Assembly (NCBI GenBank): GCA_947378425.1
Contig: CANCJV010000005.1
Location: 55,703 to 119,702 of the forward strand
Reading direction: 5' to 3'
Length of the DNA: 64,000 nucleotides
Origin: Synechococcaceae cyanobacterium
Lineage (GTDB): Bacteria > Cyanobacteriota > Cyanobacteriia > PCC-6307 > Cyanobiaceae
Shown: positions 39,632 through 50,700 of the stretch, one piece after another
Numbering within the stretch: the stretch's first letter is position 1
Layout: every line of letters begins with the position of its first letter
The notes under the pieces: model-generated
What the model saw: only the letters and a program-made list of their open reading frames with translations
Databases searched by the model: none
Told to the model about the DNA's origin: nothing
Program-made: the position numbers and the translations under genes

Positions 39632-42600
39632 ATGATTGATACCTATTCCGCCCTGCAGCTTGCGCTGATCGCCAGGCAGGCCGATGAGCAACGAAGCCTG
39701 CTGGCGGCCGAGCCGATCGCTGTGGTGGGCGTCGGCTGTCGTTTTCCCGGCGGCGAGGGACAGCCTGACATCGAATCCCCGGAGGCGTTCTGGGATTTCC
39801 TGCTCGCTGCCAGAGAGGCGGTGACGGAAGTTCCGGCCAGCCGCTGGAACCTGGAGGATTACTACGACGCCCGGCCCGGTACACCAGGCAAAATGCACTG
39901 TCGCCATGGATCCTTTCTGGCGGCCCCCGATCAGTTTGATCCCGCTCGCTTCGGCATCTCGCCCAAGGAAGCCCGGGCGATCGATCCTCAGCACAGATTG
40001 CTGCTGGAAGTGGCCCAGGAAGCCCTGGAGCGTGCCGGGCTGGCCGGCAGCGATCTGCGCGGCCAGGCTGCTGGTGTCTACTTCGGTCTGTGCAGCACCG
40101 ACTACGCCTGGCGCCGCCTGCGCGGAGAGGCCCCGGATACGGACTTCGACATCTACTTCGCCACCGGCACCAGCTTCGCGATGGCGCCCGGCCGCCTGGC
40201 CTATGTGCTGGGCCTGCACGGCCCGGCCCTGGCGGTGGACACCGCCTGCTCCTCGTCGCTGGTGGCAATCGATCTCGCCTGCCGCAGCCTGCGGGATCGC
40301 AGCACCGACCTGGCCCTGGCCGGCGGGGTGAGCCTGCTGCTGACCCCGGTCAACAGCCTCTGCTTCGCCCGCAGCGGCATGATGGCCAGTGACGGTCATT
40401 GCAAGACCTTCGACGCCGCCGCTGACGGCTATGTGCGCGGCGAGGGCTGTGGTGTGGTGGTGCTCAAGCGACTGGCCGATGCCCTGAGCGCCGGCGATCC
40501 GATCCTGGCGGTGCTGCGCGGCAGCGGTGTGAACCAGGACGGCGCCAGTGCCGGCCTGACGGTGCCCAATGGCGAGGCCCAGGCCGCCCTGATCCGCAGC
40601 ACCCTCAGGCAGGCCCGACTCAGCGGCGACCAGATCGACGTGCTGGAAGCCCATGGCACGGGCACCCCCCTGGGGGATCCGATCGAGCTCAAGGCCCTGG
40701 CCCCGATCTACGGCCGACCGCAGCGCCGTCATCCGCTGCGGCTGGGTTCGGTGAAGACCAACCTGGGCCATCTCGAAGGGGCCGCCGGCATCGCGGGCCT
40801 GATCAAAGCCGTGCTGATGGTGCAGCACGGCCGGATGCCGCCCCACCTGCACCTGCGGCAGCCCACCCCCTACCTCAACTGGAACGACTGGTCCCTGCGG
40901 ATTCCCACCGAGGCGGAATCCTGGCCCGACACCGGGGCGCCACGCCGGGTGGCGGTGAGTTCCTTCGGTTTCAGCGGCACCAATGCCCATGTGCTGGTGG
41001 AACAGACGCCGACGGAAGCGGCCCTGCCGTTACCAGCAGCCCACCCTTCCCTGGCGTCCGGCGACTGGCTGCTGCTCAGCGCCCAGGGGCCGGTCTCCCT
41101 GCGCCAACTGGCCGAGACGATGCTGGCCTGGTTGCCGTCCCAGCCCGCAGACGCCTGGCCGGCCATCTGCGCCACGGCCCGCCACAGCCGCAGCACGCAC
41201 CGCTGGCGGCTGGCGCTCCAGGCAAGCTCGGCAGCCGAGGCGACGACCGCCCTGACCCAGTGGCTGGCCGGCATCCCTGGCGCCGAATCGCTGCAGATGG
41301 CCGAGGCTCCGCTGCAGCCGCCTCGCCTGGCCTTCGCGCTGACGGCCACCAGCCGCCCTGAGCACTGGCAGGCCTGGGGCCGTCACGGTCTCAAGGCGAC
41401 GGCCCTGGTTTACGGCCCGGAGCAGGCGGCCCTGGCCGACCAGCTGGCAGGCACCCCACCCCAGCTGCGGCTGGTGGAAGCCGGCGGCTCAGCCGCTGCC
41501 GAACTCGCCGCCAACGGCTACGACGGCAGCGAACCCCTCGAGGCGCCAAGCCCTGAAGCCCTGGTGCGCCGATGGCTGGCCGGCCAGGCGATCGACTGGA
41601 ACCCGCTCCAGCCGCAGGGACTCTGGCCGCGCCAGGTGCTCCCCACTACCCCGTTCGAGCGGATGCGCTGCTGGCCGGAAGAACGCCCGGAACAGAGTGG
41701 CGTAGCCAGCGACACCGAACCCCTGGCCCATCAGCGCATCTGGCGACCCCAGCCGCGGCCGCTCGCCGCCTCAGGCCACGACACCCTCCTGATGCTGGGG
41801 GGCCCGGCCGAGCTGGCCGCCGTCCTGCAGGCAGTGCCGCTTGGACGCTACGGACAGGTGGTCGCCTGCCCGGATCTGGCCGCGCTGGACAGCTGGCTGG
41901 AGCGGGTGCAGTCGCCAGTCCCCCCCCAGGTGCTGCTGCTGGATGGGTTGCTGCCACCCCAGCCCCCCGCCTCAGAGGCCGTCCTGGGCGAACCCTTCTG
42001 GCAGCACTGGCTGCCGCTGCTGCAAGGCCTGGCGGCCAGGGCCAGCCGGGTGGGCGCGGTGCACTGGGCCCTCAGCGGCGCCGATACCCCTGACAGCGAA
42101 GCCCTGGCCGCCCTGGGCCGCTGCTGGGCCCGGGAGGTGGGCCCCCAGGCCGGTGGCCTGCTGTGGTGCGGCCCCCGGGGGGAGGGCCTGGAGCAGCTGC
42201 TGCAGCTGGATCCCGCCCCTCAAGGCGGCGCCGAATGGCGCTGGAGCCCGAACGGAGCGGAGATCGCCGAGGTCGTGGCCGTGACCAGGCCGCGCCCGGG
42301 CGCAGCAGAGGGTGAACCTGCCTTTGTGGTGGCGGCGAATGCCACCACCGTGATCAGCGGCGGACTCGGTGCCCTCGGCCTGGCCACGGCCCGCTGGCTG
42401 CAGAGCTGCGGTGCCAACCACTTCACCCTGCTGTCCCGGCGCCCCCCCGACGCGGAGCAGAGGCTGGCGATCACAGCCCTGGAACAGGCGGGCGCCACCG
42501 TGGAATTGACCCAGCTCGATGTGGCGGATGCGGCCCAGGTGAACGACCTGTTCGGACGGCTGGAGGCCTCCGCTCGCCCCCTGGCCGGCGTGATCCATGC

Positions 42601-44584
42601 TGCCGGCATCCTCGATGACGGCCTGCTCAGCAACCAGAGCGCCCAGCGCTGCACGGCGGTGGCCCGTCCCAAAGTTCAGGGGGCGCTGAACCTGGAGCGC
42701 GGCTGCCGCCACCTGCCCCATCAATTCTTCGTGGCCTACTCCTCAGTGGCGTCCGTGCTCGGTTCGCCGGGCCAGGCCTCCTACGCGGCGGCCAATGGCT
42801 TCCTCGATGGGCTGATGCGCCAGCGTCGCGCCCAGGGACTACCCGGCCTGGCCATCGCCTGGGGTCCCTGGGCTGGCGCGGGCATGGCCGCCCACAGTCC
42901 CGTCAGCCTCGAGCGCATCGACCCCGAAGCCGCCCTGACGGCCCTGGGCCGCTGGATCGGGCGCAGCCAGCAGGAGCAGGTGGCCTCGGTGGTGCTGGCC
43001 CGGCTGGAGCGGCCCAGCGCCGCCCATCCGATGGCGCCAAGACTGCACGCCATGACCCAGGCCCTGGCCGCCTGCCCTGACCCCCAGGGCGCCGCTGCCC
43101 TGGCCATCGTCGAGCACTGCCTGGCGGAACTGCTGGCGGAGCTGGGTGGCTTCGATGCCGCCACGCTGGAGGCCGGCAGCCGGCTGGATGCCATGGGCCT
43201 GGATTCGCTGATGGCGGTCGACCTGGCCACCGCCATGCAGGCCGGCCTGGGCATCAACCTCGGCCTCGGCGCCCTCAGCGGCGACCCCACCCTGGGCAGC
43301 CTCGCCGCCCATGTCCTGAATCTGCTGCGGGATCCCCTCGGAGCGGCAGGCGAGCGACAGGGGCTGGATCTCAGCCTGGAAACCGAGCTGCCCGGCGATC
43401 TGATCGACCAGCTCGCCGGCATGACCACCGACCCGGTTCACCGCGAGGGTCCCGGTGCCGCGATCCTGCTCACCGGCGCCACGGGTTTTCTGGGTGCCTT
43501 CCTGCTGGCCGATCAGCTGGAGCGCCATCCAGACCTCACGATCTACTGCCTCGTGCGCGCCGATGGCCCCGGAGCCGCCAAGGCCAGGGTGAGGGCCAAC
43601 CTCGAGCATTACGGCCTCTGGCGCGAGGCCTATGGCCAGCGACTGGTCGGGGTGCCCGGGGACCTGGCGGCCCCGAACCTGGGCCTGGACGCCACCGCCT
43701 GGAGTGGCCTGAGCGCAAGGATCAGCGGCATCCTCCACAACGGTGCCCAGCTCAGCTACGTGGCTCCCTACGGCCAGCTGCGGGCCGCCAACGTGGCCGG
43801 CACCCTGGAGGTGCTGCGCCTGGCCACGGCCCCGCTGGCCCGCGGCGGCCAGGCCATCCCCCTGGAGTTCATCTCCAGCACCTCGGTGTACGAGGCGTCG
43901 GCCTACCGCCACCAGCTCCTCCACGAAGAGGACGACCTGGTCGAATGGCAGGGCATCCACCTCGGCTACTCCCAGACCAAATGGGTCAGCGAGCGGCTGG
44001 TCTGGCAGGCGGCCCGGCTGGGCTTGCCCGTGCGCATCTACAGGCCCCCCCTGATCGGCGGCCACTCGCTCACCGGGGCCTGGCACGAGCAGGATTTCCT
44101 GCACAGGCTGGTGCGCGGCTGCCTGGTGCTGCGCCAGGCGCCGGACCTGGCCATGGCGCTCGATCTGGTCCCCGTCGACTACGTGGTGTCGGCCGTGGGG
44201 GCCTTGGCCTGGGGGCCCCACACCAACGACCCCGCCCTGCCGCCGCCCACCTTCCATCTGCACCATCCCCAGCCCGTGCTCTGGCTCGACCTGCTGACCG
44301 CCCTGATCGAGCGCGGCGCCCCACTGAAGCCGGTGCCCCTGCAGGCCTGGCTGCAGGCCCTGGCGCTGCAGCCCACCAACCCCCTCTATCCGCTGCAACC
44401 CTTCTTCACCCACCGCTGGGGAGCGGAACAGCTCACCTATCCAGAACTCAATGCCCCTGGAGTCAAGGCCCGTCCAGGTTGTGAGCGCACCCTGGCCGTG
44501 CTGGAGCCCCACGGGGTGGCCTGCCCCAGCTTCGCGAACCTGATCGAGCCCTACACCCGTACGTTTCTGGCCGATCTGATCTGA
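39632..44584 (+). CDS. Type I polyketide synthase KS-(no AT)-KR-ACP-thioester reductase
   Basis: A 1650-residue synthase. The ketosynthase (about 27-450) has Cys206 in DTACSSSL, His341 in EAHGTGTP and His380 in KTNLGHLEG. The 450-700 region holds only the KS-AT linker and a post-AT piece (LPTTPFERMRCW), with no GHSxG acyltransferase. The KR has GGLGALG (910-916), a B-type LDD, Ser1038, Tyr1051 and Asn1055. The ACP carries Ser1192 in GLDSLM. The C-terminal thioester reductase has GATGFLG at about 1282 and Tyr1446/Lys1450 (YSQTK). The expected output is one condensation leaving a beta-hydroxyl, then reductive release to aldehyde or alcohol. The ACP-reductase half resembles HetM/HglB of heterocyst glycolipid synthesis. 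Extender loading needs a partner AT, probably the next gene's. Confidence 0.9.
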   Translation: MIDTYSALQLALIARQADEQRSLLAAEPIAVVGVGCRFPGGEGQPDIESPEAFWDFLLAAREAVTEVPASRWNLEDYYDARPGTPGKMHCRHGSFLAAPDQFDPARFGISPKEARAIDPQHRLLLEVAQEALERAGLAGSDLRGQAAGVYFGLCSTDYAWRRLRGEAPDTDFDIYFATGTSFAMAPGRLAYVLGLHGPALAVDTACSSSLVAIDLACRSLRDRSTDLALAGGVSLLLTPVNSLCFARSGMMASDGHCKTFDAAADGYVRGEGCGVVVLKRLADALSAGDPILAVLRGSGVNQDGASAGLTVPNGEAQAALIRSTLRQARLSGDQIDVLEAHGTGTPLGDPIELKALAPIYGRPQRRHPLRLGSVKTNLGHLEGAAGIAGLIKAVLMVQHGRMPPHLHLRQPTPYLNWNDWSLRIPTEAESWPDTGAPRRVAVSSFGFSGTNAHVLVEQTPTEAALPLPAAHPSLASGDWLLLSAQGPVSLRQLAETMLAWLPSQPADAWPAICATARHSRSTHRWRLALQASSAAEATTALTQWLAGIPGAESLQMAEAPLQPPRLAFALTATSRPEHWQAWGRHGLKATALVYGPEQAALADQLAGTPPQLRLVEAGGSAAAELAANGYDGSEPLEAPSPEALVRRWLAGQAIDWNPLQPQGLWPRQVLPTTPFERMRCWPEERPEQSGVASDTEPLAHQRIWRPQPRPLAASGHDTLLMLGGPAELAAVLQAVPLGRYGQVVACPDLAALDSWLERVQSPVPPQVLLLDGLLPPQPPASEAVLGEPFWQHWLPLLQGLAARASRVGAVHWALSGADTPDSEALAALGRCWAREVGPQAGGLLWCGPRGEGLEQLLQLDPAPQGGAEWRWSPNGAEIAEVVAVTRPRPGAAEGEPAFVVAANATTVISGGLGALGLATARWLQSCGANHFTLLSRRPPDAEQRLAITALEQAGATVELTQLDVADAAQVNDLFGRLEASARPLAGVIHAAGILDDGLLSNQSAQRCTAVARPKVQGALNLERGCRHLPHQFFVAYSSVASVLGSPGQASYAAANGFLDGLMRQRRAQGLPGLAIAWGPWAGAGMAAHSPVSLERIDPEAALTALGRWIGRSQQEQVASVVLARLERPSAAHPMAPRLHAMTQALAACPDPQGAAALAIVEHCLAELLAELGGFDAATLEAGSRLDAMGLDSLMAVDLATAMQAGLGINLGLGALSGDPTLGSLAAHVLNLLRDPLGAAGERQGLDLSLETELPGDLIDQLAGMTTDPVHREGPGAAILLTGATGFLGAFLLADQLERHPDLTIYCLVRADGPGAAKARVRANLEHYGLWREAYGQRLVGVPGDLAAPNLGLDATAWSGLSARISGILHNGAQLSYVAPYGQLRAANVAGTLEVLRLATAPLARGGQAIPLEFISSTSVYEASAYRHQLLHEEDDLVEWQGIHLGYSQTKWVSERLVWQAARLGLPVRIYRPPLIGGHSLTGAWHEQDFLHRLVRGCLVLRQAPDLAMALDLVPVDYVVSAVGALAWGPHTNDPALPPPTFHLHHPQPVLWLDLLTALIERGAPLKPVPLQAWLQALALQPTNPLYPLQPFFTHRWGAEQLTYPELNAPGVKARPGCERTLAVLEPHGVACPSFANLIEPYTRTFLADLI

Positions 44585-44663
44585 CTGGCCTCAACGGACG
44601 ACCTGAAGCTCCTGGCCCCTTTCCTCCAAGTCCATCCAGACCAGGCAACAATCCGAGGACAAC

Positions 44664-44693
44664 GATCCGAAGCCAGCGGATCTGAAGCCAGCG
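44664..44693 (+). repeat. 15-bp tandem duplication between the PKS genes
   Basis: GATCCGAAGCCAGCG is followed directly by GATCTGAAGCCAGCG, with one difference, in the 200-base gap between the two PKS genes. It may be a chance duplication or a spacer element; nothing else in the gap is recognised. Confidence 0.6.
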
Positions 44694-44784
44694 ATCCCCA
44701 GATCAACCCTGATTCCGACAAAGATACTCAAGGACAAGCATTCCTCGAGTATTCCTATCCACCACAGCGCTGAGTTCCGAGGTA

Positions 44785-47700
44785 ATGGTGATCAATCCTG
44801 ATACTGGTCGACCTGAGCCCATCGCGATCTGCGGCATCGGCTGCCGGCTCCCCGGCGGAGCCAACAGTGCCCAATCCTTCTGGGAACTCCTGCGCAACGG
44901 TCAGGACGCCATTGGCGACATCCCCGCGGAGCGCTGGGATCTGTCCCTCCACTTCGATGCCGATGCCCAGAAACCCCTGCATCAGCACGTGCGCCGCGGC
45001 GGCTTCATCGACGGGATCGATCAGTTTGATCCTGCCTTCTTCGGCATCTCGCCCCGGGAGGCGGTCTGCATGGATCCCCAACAACGTTTGCTGCTGGAGG
45101 TGGCCTGGCAGGCGCTCGAGGACGCCGGTCAACCCCTGGAGAGCATCCGGGGCCAGAACGTGGCTGTGTTCATGGGGATCTCCAGTGCCGACTACAGCTC
45201 CCTGCTCTGGCTCTCCGAAGAGGATTACGCCATCCCCGACAACGAGCCCTTCGTCCTGCCCGGCAACACCGGCTGCATCGCCGCCAACCGCCTTTCCTAC
45301 TTCTTCGACTTCAAAGGTCCGAGCCTCACGGTCGACACGGCCTGTTCCTCCTCCCTGGTGGCCGTGCATCTGGCCTGTGAAAGCATCTGGCGCGGCGAGG
45401 CCAGTGCCGCCCTGGCCGGTGGCGTCCAGGCCCTGATCCATCCGGGCATCCAGTCCAGCTTCTGCAAGGCCGGTCTGCTCGCTCCCGATGGCCGTTGCAA
45501 AAGCTTCGATGCCGCGGCCGATGGCTATGTGCGCTCCGAAGGGGCCGGCGTCGTGCTGCTCAAGCCGCTGGCGGCCGCCCAGGCCGACGGCGACACCATC
45601 TATGCCCTCGTCCATGGCACGGCGGTGAACTCCGATGGCCGCAGCAACGGCATGGTGGCTCCGAACATGCGAGCCCAGGTGGCCTGTGTCCGCGCCGCCT
45701 TCGCCCGTGCCGGCATCGCCCCCGCCGCCACCCAGTACGTGGAGGCCCACGGCACCGGCACCCGCCAGGGGGATCCGATCGAGCTGCGAGCCCTCGGCAC
45801 CGTGCTGGGGGAAGGGCGTGAGGAAAGCAGGCCCTGCCGCGTTGGCTCGGTGAAAACCAACCTGGGCCATTCCGAAACGGCGGCCGGCATCACCGGCCTG
45901 ATCAAGGCGGCCCTCTGCGTCCACCATCGCCAGATTCCCCCCAGCCTCCACTTCCGCACCCCCAATCCCTCGATCGACTTCCCGGGCCTGAAGATGCAGG
46001 TCCAGACCCAGCTGGAGGCCTTCCCCCAGGCGGATGCGCCAGCGGTGGTCGGGGTGAGTTCCTTCGGCTTCGGCGGCACCAATGCCCATGTGGTGCTGGC
46101 GGATGCACCGCCCAGGCCGCCCGTCTCCCGCTACGGCCAGCAACTGCCCCTGCAGCTGCTCACCCTCTCGGCTCGCAGCGAAACCGGCCTGCTGCAGCAG
46201 GCGGCCCAGTTGGCGGCCTACCTGCACAGCCATCCCCGCACCGGCCTGAGCGATGTCTGTGGCACCGCCAACCAGTGCCGCAGCCAGCTCGTGCGTCGCC
46301 TGGTCTGCCTGGCAGCGGACCGGGCCACGCTGCTGGACCAACTCACGGCCATCGCCGCCGGCGACCCGTGCGACGGTGTGGTGATGGGACAGGCCTCCCG
46401 GCGCCCAGGGAAGCTGGCCTTCCTGTTCACCGGCCAGGGATCCCAGGCCATCGGCATGGCCCGGGGGCTCCACCAGCAGCACCCGGTGTTCCGGCAGGCC
46501 TTCGAGCAGTGCACGGCGATCCTCGACCCCCTCCTGGCGCGCCCCCTGGCCGAGGTGCTGTTCCCGGCCGCGGGCGACGAGCAGGAAGCGGCCCAGCTGC
46601 TCAACCAGACCGCCTTCACCCAGCCCGCCCTGTTCGTGGTGGGCTACGCCCTCAGTCAGCTGTGGCTGAGCTGGGGGGTGAAACCGGATCTGGTGCTGGG
46701 GCACAGCGTCGGCGAGGTGGTGGCGGCCCATCTCGCCGGTGTGTTCAGTCTTGAGGAGGCCCTGCGGCTGATCGCCGCCCGCGGCCGCCTGATGCAGGCC
46801 CTGCCTGCCGGCGGTGGCATGGTGGCCCTCCTGGCCGACCAGGGGCAGGTGGAAGCGCTGATCACCCAGGTGGCCACGGGGGGCCATGGCGAACTGGAGC
46901 TGGCGGCCCTCAACGGCCCGACCAATGTGGTGGTCTCAGGCCCGCTGGTAGCGGTGGAAGCCCTGGAACGGCAGGCCGGCCTTGCCGGGGTCAAGGCCCA
47001 CCGGCTCACGGTCTCCCATGCCTTCCACTCCCGGGCGATGGCGCCGATGCTGGCGGCCTTTGAACAGGAACTGGCCGGCATCCAATTCACCGCGCCCACC
47101 CGGCCCCTGATCAGCAATCTGAGCGGACGCCTGGCGGGGCCGGAGATCGCCACCTCTCACTACTGGTGCGAGCACGTGATCAACCCGGTGCGCTTCGCCG
47201 AGGGCATGGCGGCGGCGGCAAGTCAGGGGGTGAGCACCTTCGTGGAGCTGGGGGCCCGGCCCACCCTGATCGGCATGGGGCGCCAGTGCCTCAAGGACCC
47301 ATCGCTGGCCTGGTGGCCCAGCCTGCGGCCTGGCCTGGACGACCTGACCGTGATCCTCACCTCCCTGGCGGAACTGCATCGCAGCGGCCATCCGGTGGAC
47401 TGGCGCGGCTTCCACAGACCCTTCCCCCACGGCCGGGTCCCCCTGCCCGCCTATCCCTTCCAGCGTCAGCGCTATTGGTGGAGCAGGCGCGGTGAAGGAG
47501 AGGCCCCTAGCAGCCTCTGGCGCACGTTCCTCAATGGCGAAACGGCCCCGGACCAGGACGTCTCGTCCCCGCACGCCCCGCCAACGGCGCCAGCCGCAGC
47601 GGGCCTCACCCCTGGCAGCGCCGGATCCCTGCAGCTGCTGGACCTCCCGGGGGGAAGCGAGCAGCGCTACAGCACCTGGCTCTCGGCCGAGGAGCCAGCC

Positions 47701-50700
47701 GATCTCACCGACCATCGCATCCGCACCCAGGTGGTGTTTCCGGCGGCGGGCTTCATCGACCTGGCCCTGCAGGTGCTGCAGCAGCAGGGGCGACCCCTCG
47801 TGCTCACAAGCCTCGAACTCGACCAGCCGCTGCGCCTGGAGCAGGGGCCCAGCCGGCTGCAGCTGGTGGCGGGCGAGCGGCTCGAATTCCACAGCGCCGC
47901 CCCCGGCTCGGAGCGCTGGCGCTGCCATGGCCATGTGCAGGGCCCTCAGCGGCAAGGCGTTCAGGCAGGCCATGGTCAGAGCGATGGCACCGCTCTCCAG
48001 GCGCCACCACCCGTCGCACCGGCGGCCTGTCCCGCCGGCGCCGGGGAGCTGGCGCTGGAGGACTTCTACGGGGCTCTGGCCCGTTTCGGCCTCCGCTACG
48101 GGCCCCACTTCCGCGCCCTGTCGAGCGTGCGGCGTCTGGAGAGCAGCGTCGATGGAGAAACCCGGGCCTGGGCAACCCTGCAGCGCCCCGCCGGCGCCAG
48201 GGACTGGGCCCTGATCGACGCCTGTTTTCAGGCGGTGGCGGCAACCCTGGATCCCGATGCGGCAGCTGGTCAACTCTTCCTGCCCGTGGGCTTCGCTGAA
48301 TTGCGGCTGGAGCCGCTGCCGCTCCCCGATCGCTTCCACTGCCAGGTGCAGCTGCGCCACAGCGACGAACCGGCCTTCGTGCTCGCCGACCTGCTGCTGC
48401 TGGGCGATGCAGCCAGCGGCGCAGACCCGATCGGCTGGGTGAAGGGATTCCGGCTGCGGCGCCTGCCTCGCCAGGCCCTGGACTGGTTGTTCCCGCTGGA
48501 GGCGCAGGCGGATGCCGCTGCACCGGCCCAGGAGCAACGACTGGTGCGGGCCCGTTGGCTGCCCCTCCCCCCAGCCGAGCCACTCCCCGACCAGGCAGCC
48601 ACGCAGCAGAGCGCCCCAACGGCAGCGGAGACACCGCCGATGGCCCCCCGGATCCTCTGGCCCGATCTGGAGACCGCTGACCTGGAGACGACCCTGGCCG
48701 ACCTGCTGGCGACGGCCCAGCAGGCCGTCCCATCCGAGGTCGTCTGGCTGGTGCTGGAAGGGGACGGAGCCGCCCAGGGGGCACTGGAAGCCTTCGTCCG
48801 CGCTGCGGCCCTGGAGCGCCCGACCGTGACCTGGTTCACCCTGCGGCTGCCGGCGGGCGCGAAGGCCAGGGGCCTGGCGATCCCCTGGAATCGGATCGCG
48901 GCCTTGGCCGCCAGCGAGCCGGCGATCCGCTTCGACGGTGAGCAGCTGTTCCGGCAAAGGCTGATCCCTTTGGCTCCCGCCCGTTTCCGGATCACCACCG
49001 CCAGCTTCGGCCTGCTTGAAAGCCTGCAGCAGTCCCCCTTGCCGCCGCAGGAGCTGGCACCGGGGGAAGTGGAGATCGCCGTGGAAGCCACGGGCCTCAA
49101 CTTCCGCGATGTGCTCAATGCCCTGGGCCTCCTGCGCAGTTACAGCCGCCAGCTCGGACTCGACGAGGCGGCCCAGGTGCCCTTCGGCGGTGAATGCGTG
49201 GGCCGGGTGGTGGCCATCGGTGCTGGGGTGCCGCCGGAACGACTCGGCCAAAGGGTGCTGGCGGCCCTGGCCGTGGGCAGCCTGGCCAGTCATGTGCTCT
49301 GCCGCTCCGAACTCTGCGTGCCCTTGCCGGAGACCATCTCCCCTGAAGTGGGCGCCAGCCTCAGCACGGCATTCCTGACGGCGATCCATGGGCTGGAAAC
49401 GCTCGCCCGCCTCCAACCCGGCGAAACCGTGTTGATCCATGCCGCTGCCGGTGGCGTCGGCCAGGCCGCCATCCAGGTGGCCAGGCGACGGGGCGCTCGG
49501 GTGCTGGCCACCGCCAGTGCGGCCAAACAGGCGGCCCTGCTGAGTCAGGGCGTGGAGGCGGTCTTCGACTCCCGCAGCCTCGAGTTCGCCGACCAGGTTC
49601 TGGCTGCCACGGGCGGCCGCGGTGTCGACGTCGTCCTCAACAGTCTCAAGGGCGAATGGGTGGACGCCAGCTTCCGGGCCCTGGCCCAGGGAGGACGATT
49701 TGTGGAACTGGGCAAGATCGACATCTGGAGCAAGGCCGAAGCCAGCTCCCGGCGCCCGGATGCCGCCTATCTGCCCTTTGATCTGCTGGAGGTGGCCGCT
49801 GCCGATGGCCAACGGCTACGGAGCCAGCTGCAGGAGGTCCTGGAGGAGATCGTCGCCGGGGTGTACCAGCCCCTGCCCCTGCAGGTGTTCCGGATCGAGC
49901 AGACCGTGGAGGCCTTCCGTCTGATGGCCCAGGCCCGCCATGTGGGCAAGGTGGTGATTCGCCAGAGCGAACGGCGGGCGCATTCGGGTCTCGCCCCCCA
50001 GGCCACTTATCTGATCACGGGTGCTTTTGGCAGCCTCGGCGGCCAACTGGCCCGCTGGCTGGCCGACCAGGGGGCCCGGTCCCTGCTGCTGCTGGGCCGC
50101 AAGCCGCCCGAGCCGAACAGCCCAGGCCAGGCCCTTGTGGATGACCTGAGCGCAAAGGGAGTCGAGTGCATCACCCTTGGCCTGGATCTGACGACCCCGC
50201 TCCAGGCCGGTGATCCCGAGACCGGCCGACTCGCGGCGGCTCTGGCCGCACTGCCGGCAGACCGGCCCCTGGGGGGCATCTTTCACACGGCCGGAATCCT
50301 TGATGACGGTCTGATCGCCCAACAGACCCCAGCCAGGCTGGCGGCGGTGCTGGCCCCCAAGCTGGGCGGCTGGCAGCGGATTGAAACGGCCCTGGCCCTG
50401 ACGAGACTGGATCCGGAGCTGGTGGTGCACTTCTCCTCGATGGCCTCCCTGCTGGGATCGCCCGGACAGGCCGGCTACTGCGCCGCCAACGGCGCCCTGG
50501 ATGCTCTGGCCGAGCAGGCGCAACGGCCGGGTTGGATCTCAATTCAGTGGGGGCCCTGGTCCGGGGGAGGCATGGCCGGTGGCCTCGAACAGCAGCAGCG
50601 CCAGCGCCTGGAAACGCTGGGGGTGAGGCTGCTCGAGCCCGACCAGGCCCTGGAACTGCTGGGGGACCTGATCGGGCGGGGGGAAGCCGGAGCCATCGGT

